The position numbers were made by a program, and so were the translations under genes. Below, piece after piece: positions 8,556-15,436 of a stretch of DNA of 34,322 nucleotides. The DNA is from Bacteroidales bacterium (GTDB lineage: Bacteria; Bacteroidota; Bacteroidia; Bacteroidales; UBA3824), in contig JAGCVU010000001.1 in NCBI GenBank assembly GCA_017962175.1, positions 1 to 34,322 of the forward strand, in the 5' to 3' direction. Each line of letters starts with the position of its first letter. The stretch's first letter is position 1. Below the pieces are notes generated by a model. That model was given only the letters and a program-made list of their open reading frames with translations, searched no databases and had not been told where the DNA came from.

Positions 8556-9359
8556 TTACTGAGCCGAACCGTAAATTGCTTTTTCAACTCCGAGCGTGAG
8601 AGCTATAGCAGTGAATGGTTTGCGTAATATTTCGTTTACCGATAGTTCCTTGCCTCGTTGCATTACCTCATCATTGGTCTTTAAACTCAACAATATAGCC
8701 TTAACATTAGCAAAATCATTATTTTGGCGCACACGCTCCAATAATGAAAGTCCGTCGGTGTCGGGCAAGGTGTAGTCTACTACAATCAAGTCGGGATTAT
8801 CTATAGTAAGATTTTGCAAGGCAGATTCGGCATCGGCGTATGAAAATACCTCATATCCCTGATTAGCAAGAGTATACTCAGTAATAAAACGAGTACCCTC
8901 CGAAGGTTCCACTATCACAATGCGTTTTTTTACGGGAGGCTTTTTCACCACGGTTGGAGCTATCTCTTTTGAATAAAAAATCTCCGCCTTGGGAAATTTT
9001 ATAATTGTTTCCATCAACGAAAAATTATCGCCAAGTTTCAAAAGATATCCTCTTGCACCTGCATCAATGAGTTTTTCGATATATTCAGGTTCGTCGTAAA
9101 GAGAAAGTCCAATAATGGTGAGTTCCGGACGCACTTCAAGTGCCATACGTGTGGCTTCAATGCCGGTAATGCCCGGCATCTCTATGTCCATAAACACAAT
9201 GTCGGCATCAACCGACAGAAGGTTTTCCAAAAATTCAGTTCCCGAGCCGAACTCAGCTGTAATTTTGTTGCCGCCAATCTTGCGCAGCAGAAGTTTTATT
9301 GTGCTGCGAAACGACGGTTTGTCATCCACCAATACTATTTTTCGGCAATCTGTATCCAT
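8556..9359 (-). CDS. Response regulator with two receiver domains and no output domain
   Basis: A 267-residue cytoplasmic protein. The first receiver (about 5-125) has VDDKPSF, phospho-acceptor Asp58 (VFMDIEMPG) and GARGYLLK, the form usually seen in NarL/LuxR-type regulators. No helix-turn-helix follows. A second receiver (about 145-260) has Asp195 (VVDYTLPDTDG) and a terminal LRKPF. Its acid pocket is EPSEG instead of the usual DD pair, so its phosphorylation may be altered. The ATG shares one base with the stop of the upstream kinase, so the two are coupled. It probably acts by protein contact or as a phosphate relay, not by binding DNA. Confidence 0.88.
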   Translation of the reverse strand: MDTDCRKIVLVDDKPSFRSTIKLLLRKIGGNKITAEFGSGTEFLENLLSVDADIVFMDIEMPGITGIEATRMALEVRPELTIIGLSLYDEPEYIEKLIDAGARGYLLKLGDNFSLMETIIKFPKAEIFYSKEIAPTVVKKPPVKKRIVIVEPSEGTRFITEYTLANQGYEVFSYADAESALQNLTIDNPDLIVVDYTLPDTDGLSLLERVRQNNDFANVKAILLSLKTNDEVMQRGKELSVNEILRKPFTAIALTLGVEKAIYGSAQ

Positions 9360-10432
9360 TACTGTTGGGTTTTGGTATCTGATTTAGTGTCAATTACTAT
9401 GCTAATTTTAACTCCGTTGCCGGGCGATGAAGTTATGTCGGCGCGACCGTTGAGTCCCGACACTCTGCCAAGCAGGTTTGTAATGCCGCTGCACGGTTTA
9501 TCTTTGATTCTACGCTGCACCTCCTCGGGGTCGAAACCCTTGCCATCGTCGGTGTAGTCGATGCGTACAAGAGAGTCCTGTCGCGAAAACTTCAGTTCTA
9601 CTTTTTTGGCTTCGGAATGTTTCAATGCGTTGTTGAGCAGTTCGTTGATAATTCTGAAAACAGAAGTTTTACATTCGTTGCTTTCGGGCTCCACAAAATT
9701 TTCATCTGCCTCGCACACAATCTGCGGTTCTCCTGCAGGCGAAAGTTTTTTGCACAAACTCTTAACACTCGCCACAAGACCAAAATTAGCAAGCATATCG
9801 GGCATAAGATTGTTGGATATGTTTTTGGTCTCTTTTACAGCCTCTTCGATAAGTTCCTTCATTTCTAAATAAACCGAAGGCAGTTCGTCGGCGGCTATCT
9901 TATTGTGCGACAATAGACTCAGATATGTATTGAGGCTTGAGAAAAAAGCACCGAGACCATCGTGAACATCTTTAGCAAAACGAGCTCTTTCACGTTCCTC
10001 GGCCTGCACCACAGCGGAGAGTATCTGACGGTTAAAGTCCTTCAATTGAGTTTCGGCCTGACGCAAACGTAAGTGAGTTTTCACCCTTGCCATCAGTTCC
10101 GAAATAAGAAACGGCTTTTTGATATAGTCAACGCCGCCAAGTTCAAAACCTTTGAGCAGGCTTGCCTCATCTACTTTGGCGGTGAGGAATATTACGGGAA
10201 TATCTTTGGTGTCGGGGTCGGCTTTGATACGACGGCACACCTCAAAACCATCTACCTTGGGCATCATAATGTCTAACAAAACAAGGTCGATGTTTCCGTT
10301 TTTGAGTATACCATGCACTTTTTCACCATCGCTCTCGGCAGTTACTCCGAAATCATATCCGGAAAGTATGTCTTTGAGTAGCATAAGGTTGGGCATGCTG
10401 TCGTCTACCACTAATATATTAGGTCGTTCCAT
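9359..10432 (-). CDS. Receiver-histidine kinase hybrid (NarX-type HisKA_3 kinase)
   Basis: A 357-residue cytoplasmic protein. The N-terminal receiver (about 5-120) has VVDDSMPN, Asp54 (LLDIMMPKVDG) and KKPF. A coiled helix leads to the HisKA_3 dimerisation domain with AEERERARFAKDVHDGLGA, phospho-acceptor His157. The ATPase domain shows the N box (RIINELLNNALKHSEA) and DDGKGFD. No membrane segment or sensor domain is present, so input probably comes through the N-terminal receiver or a partner protein. It is coupled to the double-receiver regulator through a 1-base overlap. The pair lies tail to tail with the GAF-SpoIIE phosphatase. Confidence 0.92.
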   Translation of the reverse strand: MERPNILVVDDSMPNLMLLKDILSGYDFGVTAESDGEKVHGILKNGNIDLVLLDIMMPKVDGFEVCRRIKADPDTKDIPVIFLTAKVDEASLLKGFELGGVDYIKKPFLISELMARVKTHLRLRQAETQLKDFNRQILSAVVQAEERERARFAKDVHDGLGAFFSSLNTYLSLLSHNKIAADELPSVYLEMKELIEEAVKETKNISNNLMPDMLANFGLVASVKSLCKKLSPAGEPQIVCEADENFVEPESNECKTSVFRIINELLNNALKHSEAKKVELKFSRQDSLVRIDYTDDGKGFDPEEVQRRIKDKPCSGITNLLGRVSGLNGRADITSSPGNGVKISIVIDTKSDTKTQQ

Positions 10433-10543
10433 ATAATTTGCAGTTCGTTAATTTGGTTTATAAAGTTAAGGAAAAAAAATACGCGGAGTTAGAAAAAATG
10501 GTTAAAAATGATTAAAAACTTTTTTATTGTTTTTTTTTGACAT

Positions 10544-10574
10544 AAAAAAAGAGAAACCCAATTGGATTTCTCTC
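10544..10574 (-). terminator. Intrinsic terminator after tRNA-Gln
   Basis: On the minus strand, an AGAGAAA-type arm and its complement TTTCTCT enclose CC-AATT-GG. A T run follows (the A run at 10544-10550 on the plus strand). It ends the glnS/tRNA-Gln transcript. Confidence 0.75.
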
Positions 10575-10582
10575 TTGCTTTG

Positions 10583-10655
10583 TTGCCCGATCAGGGGTCG
10601 AACCTGAACTCTCCTGATCCAGAGTCAGACGTGTTGCCAATTACACCATCGGGCA
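10583..10655 (-). tRNA. tRNA-Gln (anticodon CTG)
   Basis: A 73-base cloverleaf on the minus strand. The seven-pair acceptor stem is TGCCCGA with TCGGGCA. The D stem is GTGT/ACAC. The anticodon loop CTCTGGA gives CTG, which reads CAG. The T loop is GTTCGACCC-like. The discriminator is A and the CCA end is not encoded. It lies 86 bases downstream of glnS, whose product charges it, on the same strand. Confidence 0.95.
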
Positions 10656-10741
10656 GTGTCCGTCGTATTTTGACGGCGCAAAGGTAGAACGATTTTTTAA
10701 AACAAAAAAATTTTTTTTGCTTTTTTTATTCTGCCTTCTCC

Positions 10742-12478
10742 TTATTTTTTCTGCTCCTTAGCCCATGTATCTTTGAGGGTAACGGTGCGGTTAAATACAG
10801 GATGATCGGGTGTGCTGTCGGGGTCTACATTGAAATAGCCCATGCGTATAAACTGCAAGTAGTTCAACGGTTTAAGTGTTGCGGCGTATTTTTCTACATA
10901 GCAATTGGTGAGCACATTCAAACAGTCGGGATTTATCATCTGTTTCATAGCCTCCAAAGGTTCGCAGTTTTGCTCTTTGATAATGCGAGCCATTTCGTCG
11001 CGGGGATTTTCTATTTTCCACAGACGGTCGTAGAGACGCACTTCGGCTTTCTGAGCGTGTGCGCACGATACCCAATGAAGTGTTTTGCCTTTAATTTTGC
11101 GGTCGGCTCCGGCGCTACCACTGCGACTGTCGGGGTCGTATTCAGCGTAGATTTCTATAATGTTGCCGGCGGCGTCTTTCTTGCAGAAATTCTCCTCGGG
11201 ACACTTTATTATATATGCATTTTTTAAGCGAACCTCTTTGCCGGGACCGAGACGGAAGAATTTCTTTGGAGCATCTTCCATAAAGTCGTCGCGCTCTATC
11301 CAGAGTTCGCGACTGAACTCGATTGTATGGGTTGCGCTGTTTTCGTCTTCGGGATTGTCGATGGCGGTCATCTCCTCAGTTTTGCCTTCGGGATAGTTGG
11401 TAATTACCAATTTAACAGGGTCTAACACTGCCGAAACGCGGGTAGATCGTGTGTTGAGGTCTTCACGAACCGAACTTTCGAGCAATTCAAATTCGTTGAG
11501 AGCATCGTATGTGGTGTAACCAATTTTGTCGATAAAATTGAGAATAGATTCGGGGCTGTATCCTCTGCGACGGAAACCACAAAGGGTAGGCATACGAGGG
11601 TCGTCCCAACCCGATACGAGACCTTCTTTCACAAGTGTGAGCAGGTTTCGTTTGCTCATAAGGGTGTAACTGAGGTTGAGTTTATTAAATTCGGTCTGAC
11701 GCGGACGGTTGTCGTCCATATTGTCGGCCTCTCCCCTAACCTCTTTGAGCCAGTCAACAAACAAATCGTATAGCGGACGGTGAACCACAAACTCTAATGT
11801 GCAGAGCGAATGTGTAACTCCCTCAAAATAATCGCTTTCGCCGTGTGCAAAATCGTACATCGGGTAAGCGTTCCACTTGTTGCCTGTGCGGATGTGAGGA
11901 ATATTGAGAACTCGATAAATTATCGGGTCGCGGAAGTGCATATTAGGATTAGCCATATCGATTTTGGCGCGGAGAACCATTGTGCCGGGCTCTACTGTGC
12001 CGGAGTTCATTTTGCGGAACAATTCTAACGACTCTTCAGCAGGACGGTTTCTGTAAGGACTCTCAACGCCGGGCTGAGTGGGCGTACCTTTTTGCTCAGC
12101 AATGGTTTCGGCACTCTGTTCGTCAACGTAAGCACGTCCACGGCGAATAAGTTCCTCGGCAAAATCCCAAAGTTGCTGAAAATAGTCGGATGCGTAAAAC
12201 ACATTTCCCCATTTAAAACCGAGCCATTCAATATCTTGCTTAATGGCGTCCATATATTCGGTATCTTCCTTTATGGGGTTAGTGTCGTCGAAACGCAGGT
12301 TGCACACGCCGTTGTATTTTTTAGCAATGCCAAAGTCGATGGCAATAGCCTTAGCGTGACCTATATGCAGATAACCGTTGGGCTCCGGAGGGAATCGGGT
12401 TTGTACTTTCTTTCCGTTTTTGCCCTCCTCGAGGTTCTTTTCTACCAACTGTTCGATAAAATTTTTAGATTCTTCCAT
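10742..12478 (-). CDS. glnS: Glutaminyl-tRNA synthetase
   Basis: A 578-residue class Ib synthetase that charges tRNA-Gln directly. The HIGH motif is in PEPNGYLHIGHAKAI near residues 33-47, with RFDDTNP after it. The KMSKS-type loop is LMSKRNLL near 272-279. GWDDPRMPT and GYTTYDA belong to the family core. The anticodon-binding beta-barrels fill the C-terminal third, with VSCAHAQKAEVRLYDRLW. I chose the ATG at 12478; an in-frame TTG four codons upstream is possible but lies close to the probable promoter. The enzyme is found in only some Bacteria and implies direct glutaminylation here, not the GatCAB route alone. Confidence 0.97.
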   Translation of the reverse strand: MEESKNFIEQLVEKNLEEGKNGKKVQTRFPPEPNGYLHIGHAKAIAIDFGIAKKYNGVCNLRFDDTNPIKEDTEYMDAIKQDIEWLGFKWGNVFYASDYFQQLWDFAEELIRRGRAYVDEQSAETIAEQKGTPTQPGVESPYRNRPAEESLELFRKMNSGTVEPGTMVLRAKIDMANPNMHFRDPIIYRVLNIPHIRTGNKWNAYPMYDFAHGESDYFEGVTHSLCTLEFVVHRPLYDLFVDWLKEVRGEADNMDDNRPRQTEFNKLNLSYTLMSKRNLLTLVKEGLVSGWDDPRMPTLCGFRRRGYSPESILNFIDKIGYTTYDALNEFELLESSVREDLNTRSTRVSAVLDPVKLVITNYPEGKTEEMTAIDNPEDENSATHTIEFSRELWIERDDFMEDAPKKFFRLGPGKEVRLKNAYIIKCPEENFCKKDAAGNIIEIYAEYDPDSRSGSAGADRKIKGKTLHWVSCAHAQKAEVRLYDRLWKIENPRDEMARIIKEQNCEPLEAMKQMINPDCLNVLTNCYVEKYAATLKPLNYLQFIRMGYFNVDPDSTPDHPVFNRTVTLKDTWAKEQKK

Positions 12479-12503
12479 AACTTTAATCAAATAAAATAGA
12501 GCG

Positions 12504-12511
12504 CAAATATA
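12504..12511 (-). promoter_or_regulatory. -7 element of the glnS promoter
   Basis: TATATTTG on the minus strand, 26 bases before the chosen glnS ATG, matches TAnnTTTG. No good TTTG box is visible upstream. It is divergent from the folB promoter 22 bases away. Confidence 0.5.
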
Positions 12512-12532
12512 TATAAAACTAATGATTGTTTT

Positions 12533-12540
12533 TATATTTG
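12533..12540 (+). promoter_or_regulatory. -7 element of the folB promoter
   Basis: TATATTTG, 20 bases before the folB ATG, matches TAnnTTTG exactly. The -33 box is poor. Confidence 0.5.
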
Positions 12541-12559
12541 CGGACTAATTTTACGTAAA

Positions 12560-12910
12560 ATGGGCAGAATTATACTAAATGATATGCGTTTTCATTCGCC
12601 GATTGGCGTTTTGGAACAAGAGAGAACTCAGGGCAACGATTTCAGCGTAAACATTTCGTTTGAAGCCGACATCGTAACACCCGGCATTTCTGACAATCTC
12701 AACGATGCAGTAGACTATTGCGCAGTTTACAATCTCATCAAGGAAGAGATGTCGCAGCCTGCCTGCCTCATCGAAAATGTTGCCCACCGTATTCTACAGC
12801 GCATCAAACTCGAAATCCCCACTATCGGACGCGTTAAACTTGAAATTTTTAAGCACAATCCTCCTGTGGGCGGACCCGTAGCATACAGCGGGATTTCTAT
12901 TGAAGGATAA
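12560..12910 (+). CDS. folB: Dihydroneopterin aldolase
   Basis: A 116-residue enzyme of folate synthesis that splits 7,8-dihydroneopterin into 6-hydroxymethyl-dihydropterin and glycolaldehyde. The length is typical. The start MGRIILNDMRFHSPIGVLEQERTQG contains the family pattern F---GV--QE. DAVDYCAVYNLI corresponds to the conserved D-vdY-----i segment, and CLIENVAHRI carries the conserved Glu after LIE. KPxxP-like HNPPVGG is present near the end. It stands alone, divergent from glnS. Confidence 0.95.
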   Translation: MGRIILNDMRFHSPIGVLEQERTQGNDFSVNISFEADIVTPGISDNLNDAVDYCAVYNLIKEEMSQPACLIENVAHRILQRIKLEIPTIGRVKLEIFKHNPPVGGPVAYSGISIEG

Positions 12911-12983
12911 CTATAAGTCCATAGTGTTTCCTTCTATCAATCAATTTTTTAAATAAGGTATCTAAACCTTTGCTTTAAATTTG

Positions 12984-13130
12984 TTTTTTCGGCAGAAAAC
13001 TCCGCCGCTCTACTCGCACCGGACTATCAAACACGTTTAATAAATCAATCACATTAGTCCGGACTTACGCTTTCAAGCGGCACCGCTTTCTTCGCCGCGC
13101 ATTTCAAAAAATCTCTTTTTCTCATTTGCG
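12984..13130 (-). ncRNA. Candidate rod-like non-coding RNA
   Basis: A strong minus-strand promoter (13137-13168) predicts transcription from about 13130 into a nested inverted repeat. The paired arms are 13055-13062 with 13019-13026 (CCGGACTA/TAGTCCGG, 28-base loop), 13076-13081 with 13004-13009 (GCCGCT/AGCGGC), 13086-13091 with 12994-12999, 13094-13097 with 12990-12993 (CGGC/GCCG), and an A6/T6 outer pairing 13106-13111 with 12984-12989. Internal loops are small and nearly symmetric, so the transcript would fold into one long imperfect rod. This recalls 6S RNA in general form, but I cannot confirm the family. A 23-codon reading frame (13054-13125) starts close to the predicted 5' end but runs through the stem, and its codons look unexceptional. 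The 3' end is uncertain and may extend to about 12930. Confidence 0.42.
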
Positions 13131-13136
13131 ACACTG

Positions 13137-13168
13137 CAAATATAAACAACAAAAAACATATTTCCAAA
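13137..13168 (-). promoter_or_regulatory. Strong Bacteroidota promoter for the candidate ncRNA
   Basis: On the minus strand, TTTG (13165-13168) is followed after 20 bases by TATATTTG (13137-13144). This is a full consensus match in a region with no annotated gene on that strand before 12910. Confidence 0.7.
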
Positions 13169-13432
13169 TTTTTTTTGAACTTTTTTTATATTTTTTTAAA
13201 AAAAGTTTAAAATAATTGAAATTTAGTATATAGATATAATCATTTCGATTATAACAAATATACAAATATCATATTATTTGATATAAATAAAATTGTATAC
13301 TCATATTTTTCAGCAAATTACAAAGGAAAAATTTTTATAATTCTTCACAATGTAATTTACATTTATAGAAATATACATAATAATTGTAAATTTGTTAAGT
13401 TTATTCTCCTCTCCTACCCTCTGAAATGTGGT
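13145..13432. other. Very AT-rich gene-free stretch
   Basis: Beyond the promoter boxes I see only A/T runs and no credible reading frame, tRNA or strong hairpin. It lies downstream of the glycohydrolase-like gene (minus) and may hold that gene's weak terminator or spacer sequence. Confidence 0.5.
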
Positions 13433-14296
13433 TTACTGTCGTTTTTCGAGGGCGTGTGAGATGAGAGTATTGACTATTTCGCCCGAACAACGAACAGAAT
13501 CTATACCCGAAACCGAACTTTTCCAAGCCGACGGTATGCCGTCGGATGTGCAGTGCAATCCGGCAAGTGCGCCCACAAGGTAGCCTGAAAGGTCGGGAAA
13601 AACTCCGGAATTAACTGCACTCAGCACCATAGCACTAAATCCGCCTTCGGCAGCATCGAAGCTTGTGCTGAGGATATTTTTAAAACTTGCAGTTATGCCT
13701 GTTTGATTTACCTGCAATCCTATTTCAGCAAATATTTTCGACGACAATTCAGTGGCTTTTTTCACTGCCTCATTTGGCGAAAATCCGGCCGAGATATATT
13801 TTGAAACACCAAAAAAGAGCGATGCAGGTGCAATGCAATTGTCGCACACAAGATCGGGAATAGACGGAAGGGCGTCTTTTACACTGATATGCGGAAGGGC
13901 CGAAAACAAACACCCCGCCACCAATGCAGCAGGAAGCATAAGTCGAAGTGGTGTTTCTTCGTCTTTCACCTTATATAAATACCAGCTATTGCACAAAGCG
14001 AGAAAACGCTGTGGAGCAAAACCTTGAACCTCATTGTCGCGCATAAAAGCGGCAAATCCACACGATGAGGCAGAACACACCGAAAGGGTACCTCCCGGAG
14101 TTTGATAGTCGCCAAATCCGAGCATATCTGTTACAGGACTGCGATGCAATTGCTCTGCGGTGCGATCTTTAACAGGCATACCGAGAGCCTCGCCCACCGA
14201 GCCACCTTCAAATAGTCCTACGGAATGAGGCAATGTTACCACACACTTGTTTTGCGATGGAGCAAAAAAACTTTTTATACCGTCTATAACTGACAT
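13433..14296 (-). CDS. ADP-ribosylglycohydrolase-like protein lacking metal-binding residues
   Basis: A 287-residue protein with the all-helical ADP-ribosylglycohydrolase (ARH/DraG) pattern. EGGSVGEALGMPVKDRTAEQ matches the usual G---G-A-G---E-R----- start, and PVTDMLGFGDYQTPGGTLS matches the conserved PVTDM-G-G-Y--PaGt-S. Active enzymes continue with DDT, which binds the di-magnesium centre. Here the sequence is VCS (residues 73-75). The second metal site, usually GDDTDT before GALAG, reads GVFPDLSG before YLVGALAG. Both metal clusters appear lost, so hydrolase activity is unlikely; a binding role for ADP-ribose or a protein is possible. I chose ATG at 14296 because an upstream in-frame TTG at 14326 lies within a near-consensus promoter (GATATTTG, 14328-14335). 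The reading frame is intact, which argues against a decaying pseudogene. Confidence 0.75.
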   Translation of the reverse strand: MSVIDGIKSFFAPSQNKCVVTLPHSVGLFEGGSVGEALGMPVKDRTAEQLHRSPVTDMLGFGDYQTPGGTLSVCSASSCGFAAFMRDNEVQGFAPQRFLALCNSWYLYKVKDEETPLRLMLPAALVAGCLFSALPHISVKDALPSIPDLVCDNCIAPASLFFGVSKYISAGFSPNEAVKKATELSSKIFAEIGLQVNQTGITASFKNILSTSFDAAEGGFSAMVLSAVNSGVFPDLSGYLVGALAGLHCTSDGIPSAWKSSVSGIDSVRCSGEIVNTLISHALEKRQ

Positions 14297-14415
14297 TGTA
14301 TTATTATTTTTTTGAAGTGAAAACAAGCAAATATCACGCCACGACTACGTCAACGCGGTTTTTATAATTTTTGATTTTTTTATCAAAAAAATTTTTTTAT
14401 CTCAAATTATCGCCA

Positions 14416-14423
14416 TATATTTG
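14416..14423 (+). promoter_or_regulatory. -7 element of the tRNA-Cys promoter
   Basis: TATATTTG ends 15 bases before the first base of tRNA-Cys. It matches TAnnTTTG. The upstream box is only a T-rich stretch. Confidence 0.5.
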
Positions 14424-14438
14424 CACCGCAAAAAACAA

Positions 14439-14509
14439 GGTCGGTTAGCCAAGCGGTTAGGCAACGGTCTGCAAAACCGTCTAGAGCGGTTCGACTCCGC
14501 TATCGACCT
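14439..14509 (+). tRNA. tRNA-Cys (anticodon GCA)
   Basis: A 71-base cloverleaf. The acceptor stem is GGTCGGT with ATCGACC (one G-T pair). The anticodon loop CTGCAAA gives GCA. The T arm contains GGTTCGACTCC. The discriminator base is T, the known identity base for CysRS. CCA is not encoded. Confidence 0.95.
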
Positions 14510-14528
14510 CGACCTTACATCATTTATC

Positions 14529-14560
14529 AAGTCTGTTTCAAAAAACAGACTTTTTTTTTT
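14529..14560 (+). terminator. Intrinsic terminator after tRNA-Cys
   Basis: AAGTCTGTTT pairs with AAACAGACTT around a short A-rich loop, and a run of ten T follows (14551-14560). Confidence 0.9.
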
Positions 14561-14587
14561 GCCCGAGAATCAAAAATATCAATAGGT

Positions 14588-14619
14588 TTTGGTTCTTTCA
14601 ACAAAAAAATCTAACTTTG
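14588..14619 (+). promoter_or_regulatory. Promoter of the cytidylyltransferase-gltX operon
   Basis: TTTG (14588-14591), 20 bases, TAACTTTG (14612-14619) is a full match to the phylum consensus. It lies 26 bases before the ATG at 14646. Confidence 0.75.
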
Positions 14620-14645
14620 AGCAAAATTATTAAAAGCAACATACA

Positions 14646-15434
14646 ATGAACACCGAAGAATTAAATATAATAGGAATCATACCAGCGCGTATGGGTTCAA
14701 AGAAATTTCCCGGCAAACCTATGGCCGACATCAACGGAATGCCCATGATCGGACACGTTTACAATAGAATGATGCTCTGCGAAGACTTTGCCGATGTATA
14801 TGTGGCCACCGACGACCAAGAAATTATCGACTATATCACTTCTATTGGCGGCAACTGTATCAAAACCAAAGAGAGCCATATAGGAGCCATCGACCGTGTG
14901 GTAGAGGCAGTTAAGGCTATTGAAAAAATCGAAAAAATCAGATACGACATCGTGGTGCTTATCCAATGCGATGAACCTATGGTAACATCAAACCACGTAG
15001 GTTGCGCCATCAGCCCTATGATTATAGAGCCCGAACTTCAAGCTGCATCGCTTATGGCAGAAATCACTACCGACGAAATTTTCCGCGACCCCAACGAAAT
15101 CAAAGTGGTGGTTGACGCCAACAATAATGCACTCTATTTCTCGCGCGAACCTATTCCTTCAGCTATTCGTGGTACCAACGCTTGCCCGAGACTTAAGCTT
15201 TTGGGCATTGACGTATTCCGCAGAGATTTTATTGAGGAATTCAACTCGGCAGCTCCTTCGCCTTTGGAAATCACAGAATGTATCGACCTTTTGCGCGTGC
15301 TCGAAAGCGGCTACCTTATCCGTATGAGCATGACCGATGAGGTGACATACTCTGTAAACACTCCCGAAGAACTCGAACGCGTGAAAAAACTGATGAAGGA
15401 CGATTATCTTGTAACAAAATATCTCAAGAAATAA
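14646..15434 (+). CDS. KdsB-like CMP-sugar (probably CMP-KDO-type) cytidylyltransferase
   Basis: A 262-residue nucleotidyltransferase. IIPARMGSKKFPGKPMADINGMPMI is the CTP-binding start shared by KdsB and related enzymes. VYVATDDQEI and VLIQCDEPMV are the next conserved blocks, the latter in place of the usual VN-QGDEP. The KdsB region normally reading sGTDR is ESHIGAIDRV here. ALYFSREPIPSA is close to the family FSR--IP. KdsB proper couples KDO to CMP for lipid A core synthesis. The differences suggest a paralogue that may use another 3-deoxy-ulosonic acid, so I leave the symbol empty. It lies 2 bases before gltX and probably shares a transcript. Confidence 0.72.
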   Translation: MNTEELNIIGIIPARMGSKKFPGKPMADINGMPMIGHVYNRMMLCEDFADVYVATDDQEIIDYITSIGGNCIKTKESHIGAIDRVVEAVKAIEKIEKIRYDIVVLIQCDEPMVTSNHVGCAISPMIIEPELQAASLMAEITTDEIFRDPNEIKVVVDANNNALYFSREPIPSAIRGTNACPRLKLLGIDVFRRDFIEEFNSAAPSPLEITECIDLLRVLESGYLIRMSMTDEVTYSVNTPEELERVKKLMKDDYLVTKYLKK

Positions 15435-15436
15435 TA

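Noticed and set aside
12990..13097. RNase P, SRP RNA or tmRNA at the inverted repeat
   Set aside because: AGTCCGG recalls an RNase P segment, but the other conserved blocks are missing. No SRP tetraloop core, tmRNA tRNA-like ends or hammerhead core was seen.
13054..13125. 23-codon minus-strand frame beginning ATGAGAAAAAGAGAT
   Set aside because: It starts a few bases from the predicted 5' end and runs through the paired stem of the candidate RNA. It has no recognisable family, so I did not call it a gene.
14297..14326. Ten-codon N-terminal extension of the glycohydrolase-like protein from a TTG
   Set aside because: The TTG lies within a near-consensus promoter element and the added residues do not match the family. 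The ATG at 14296 is preferred.
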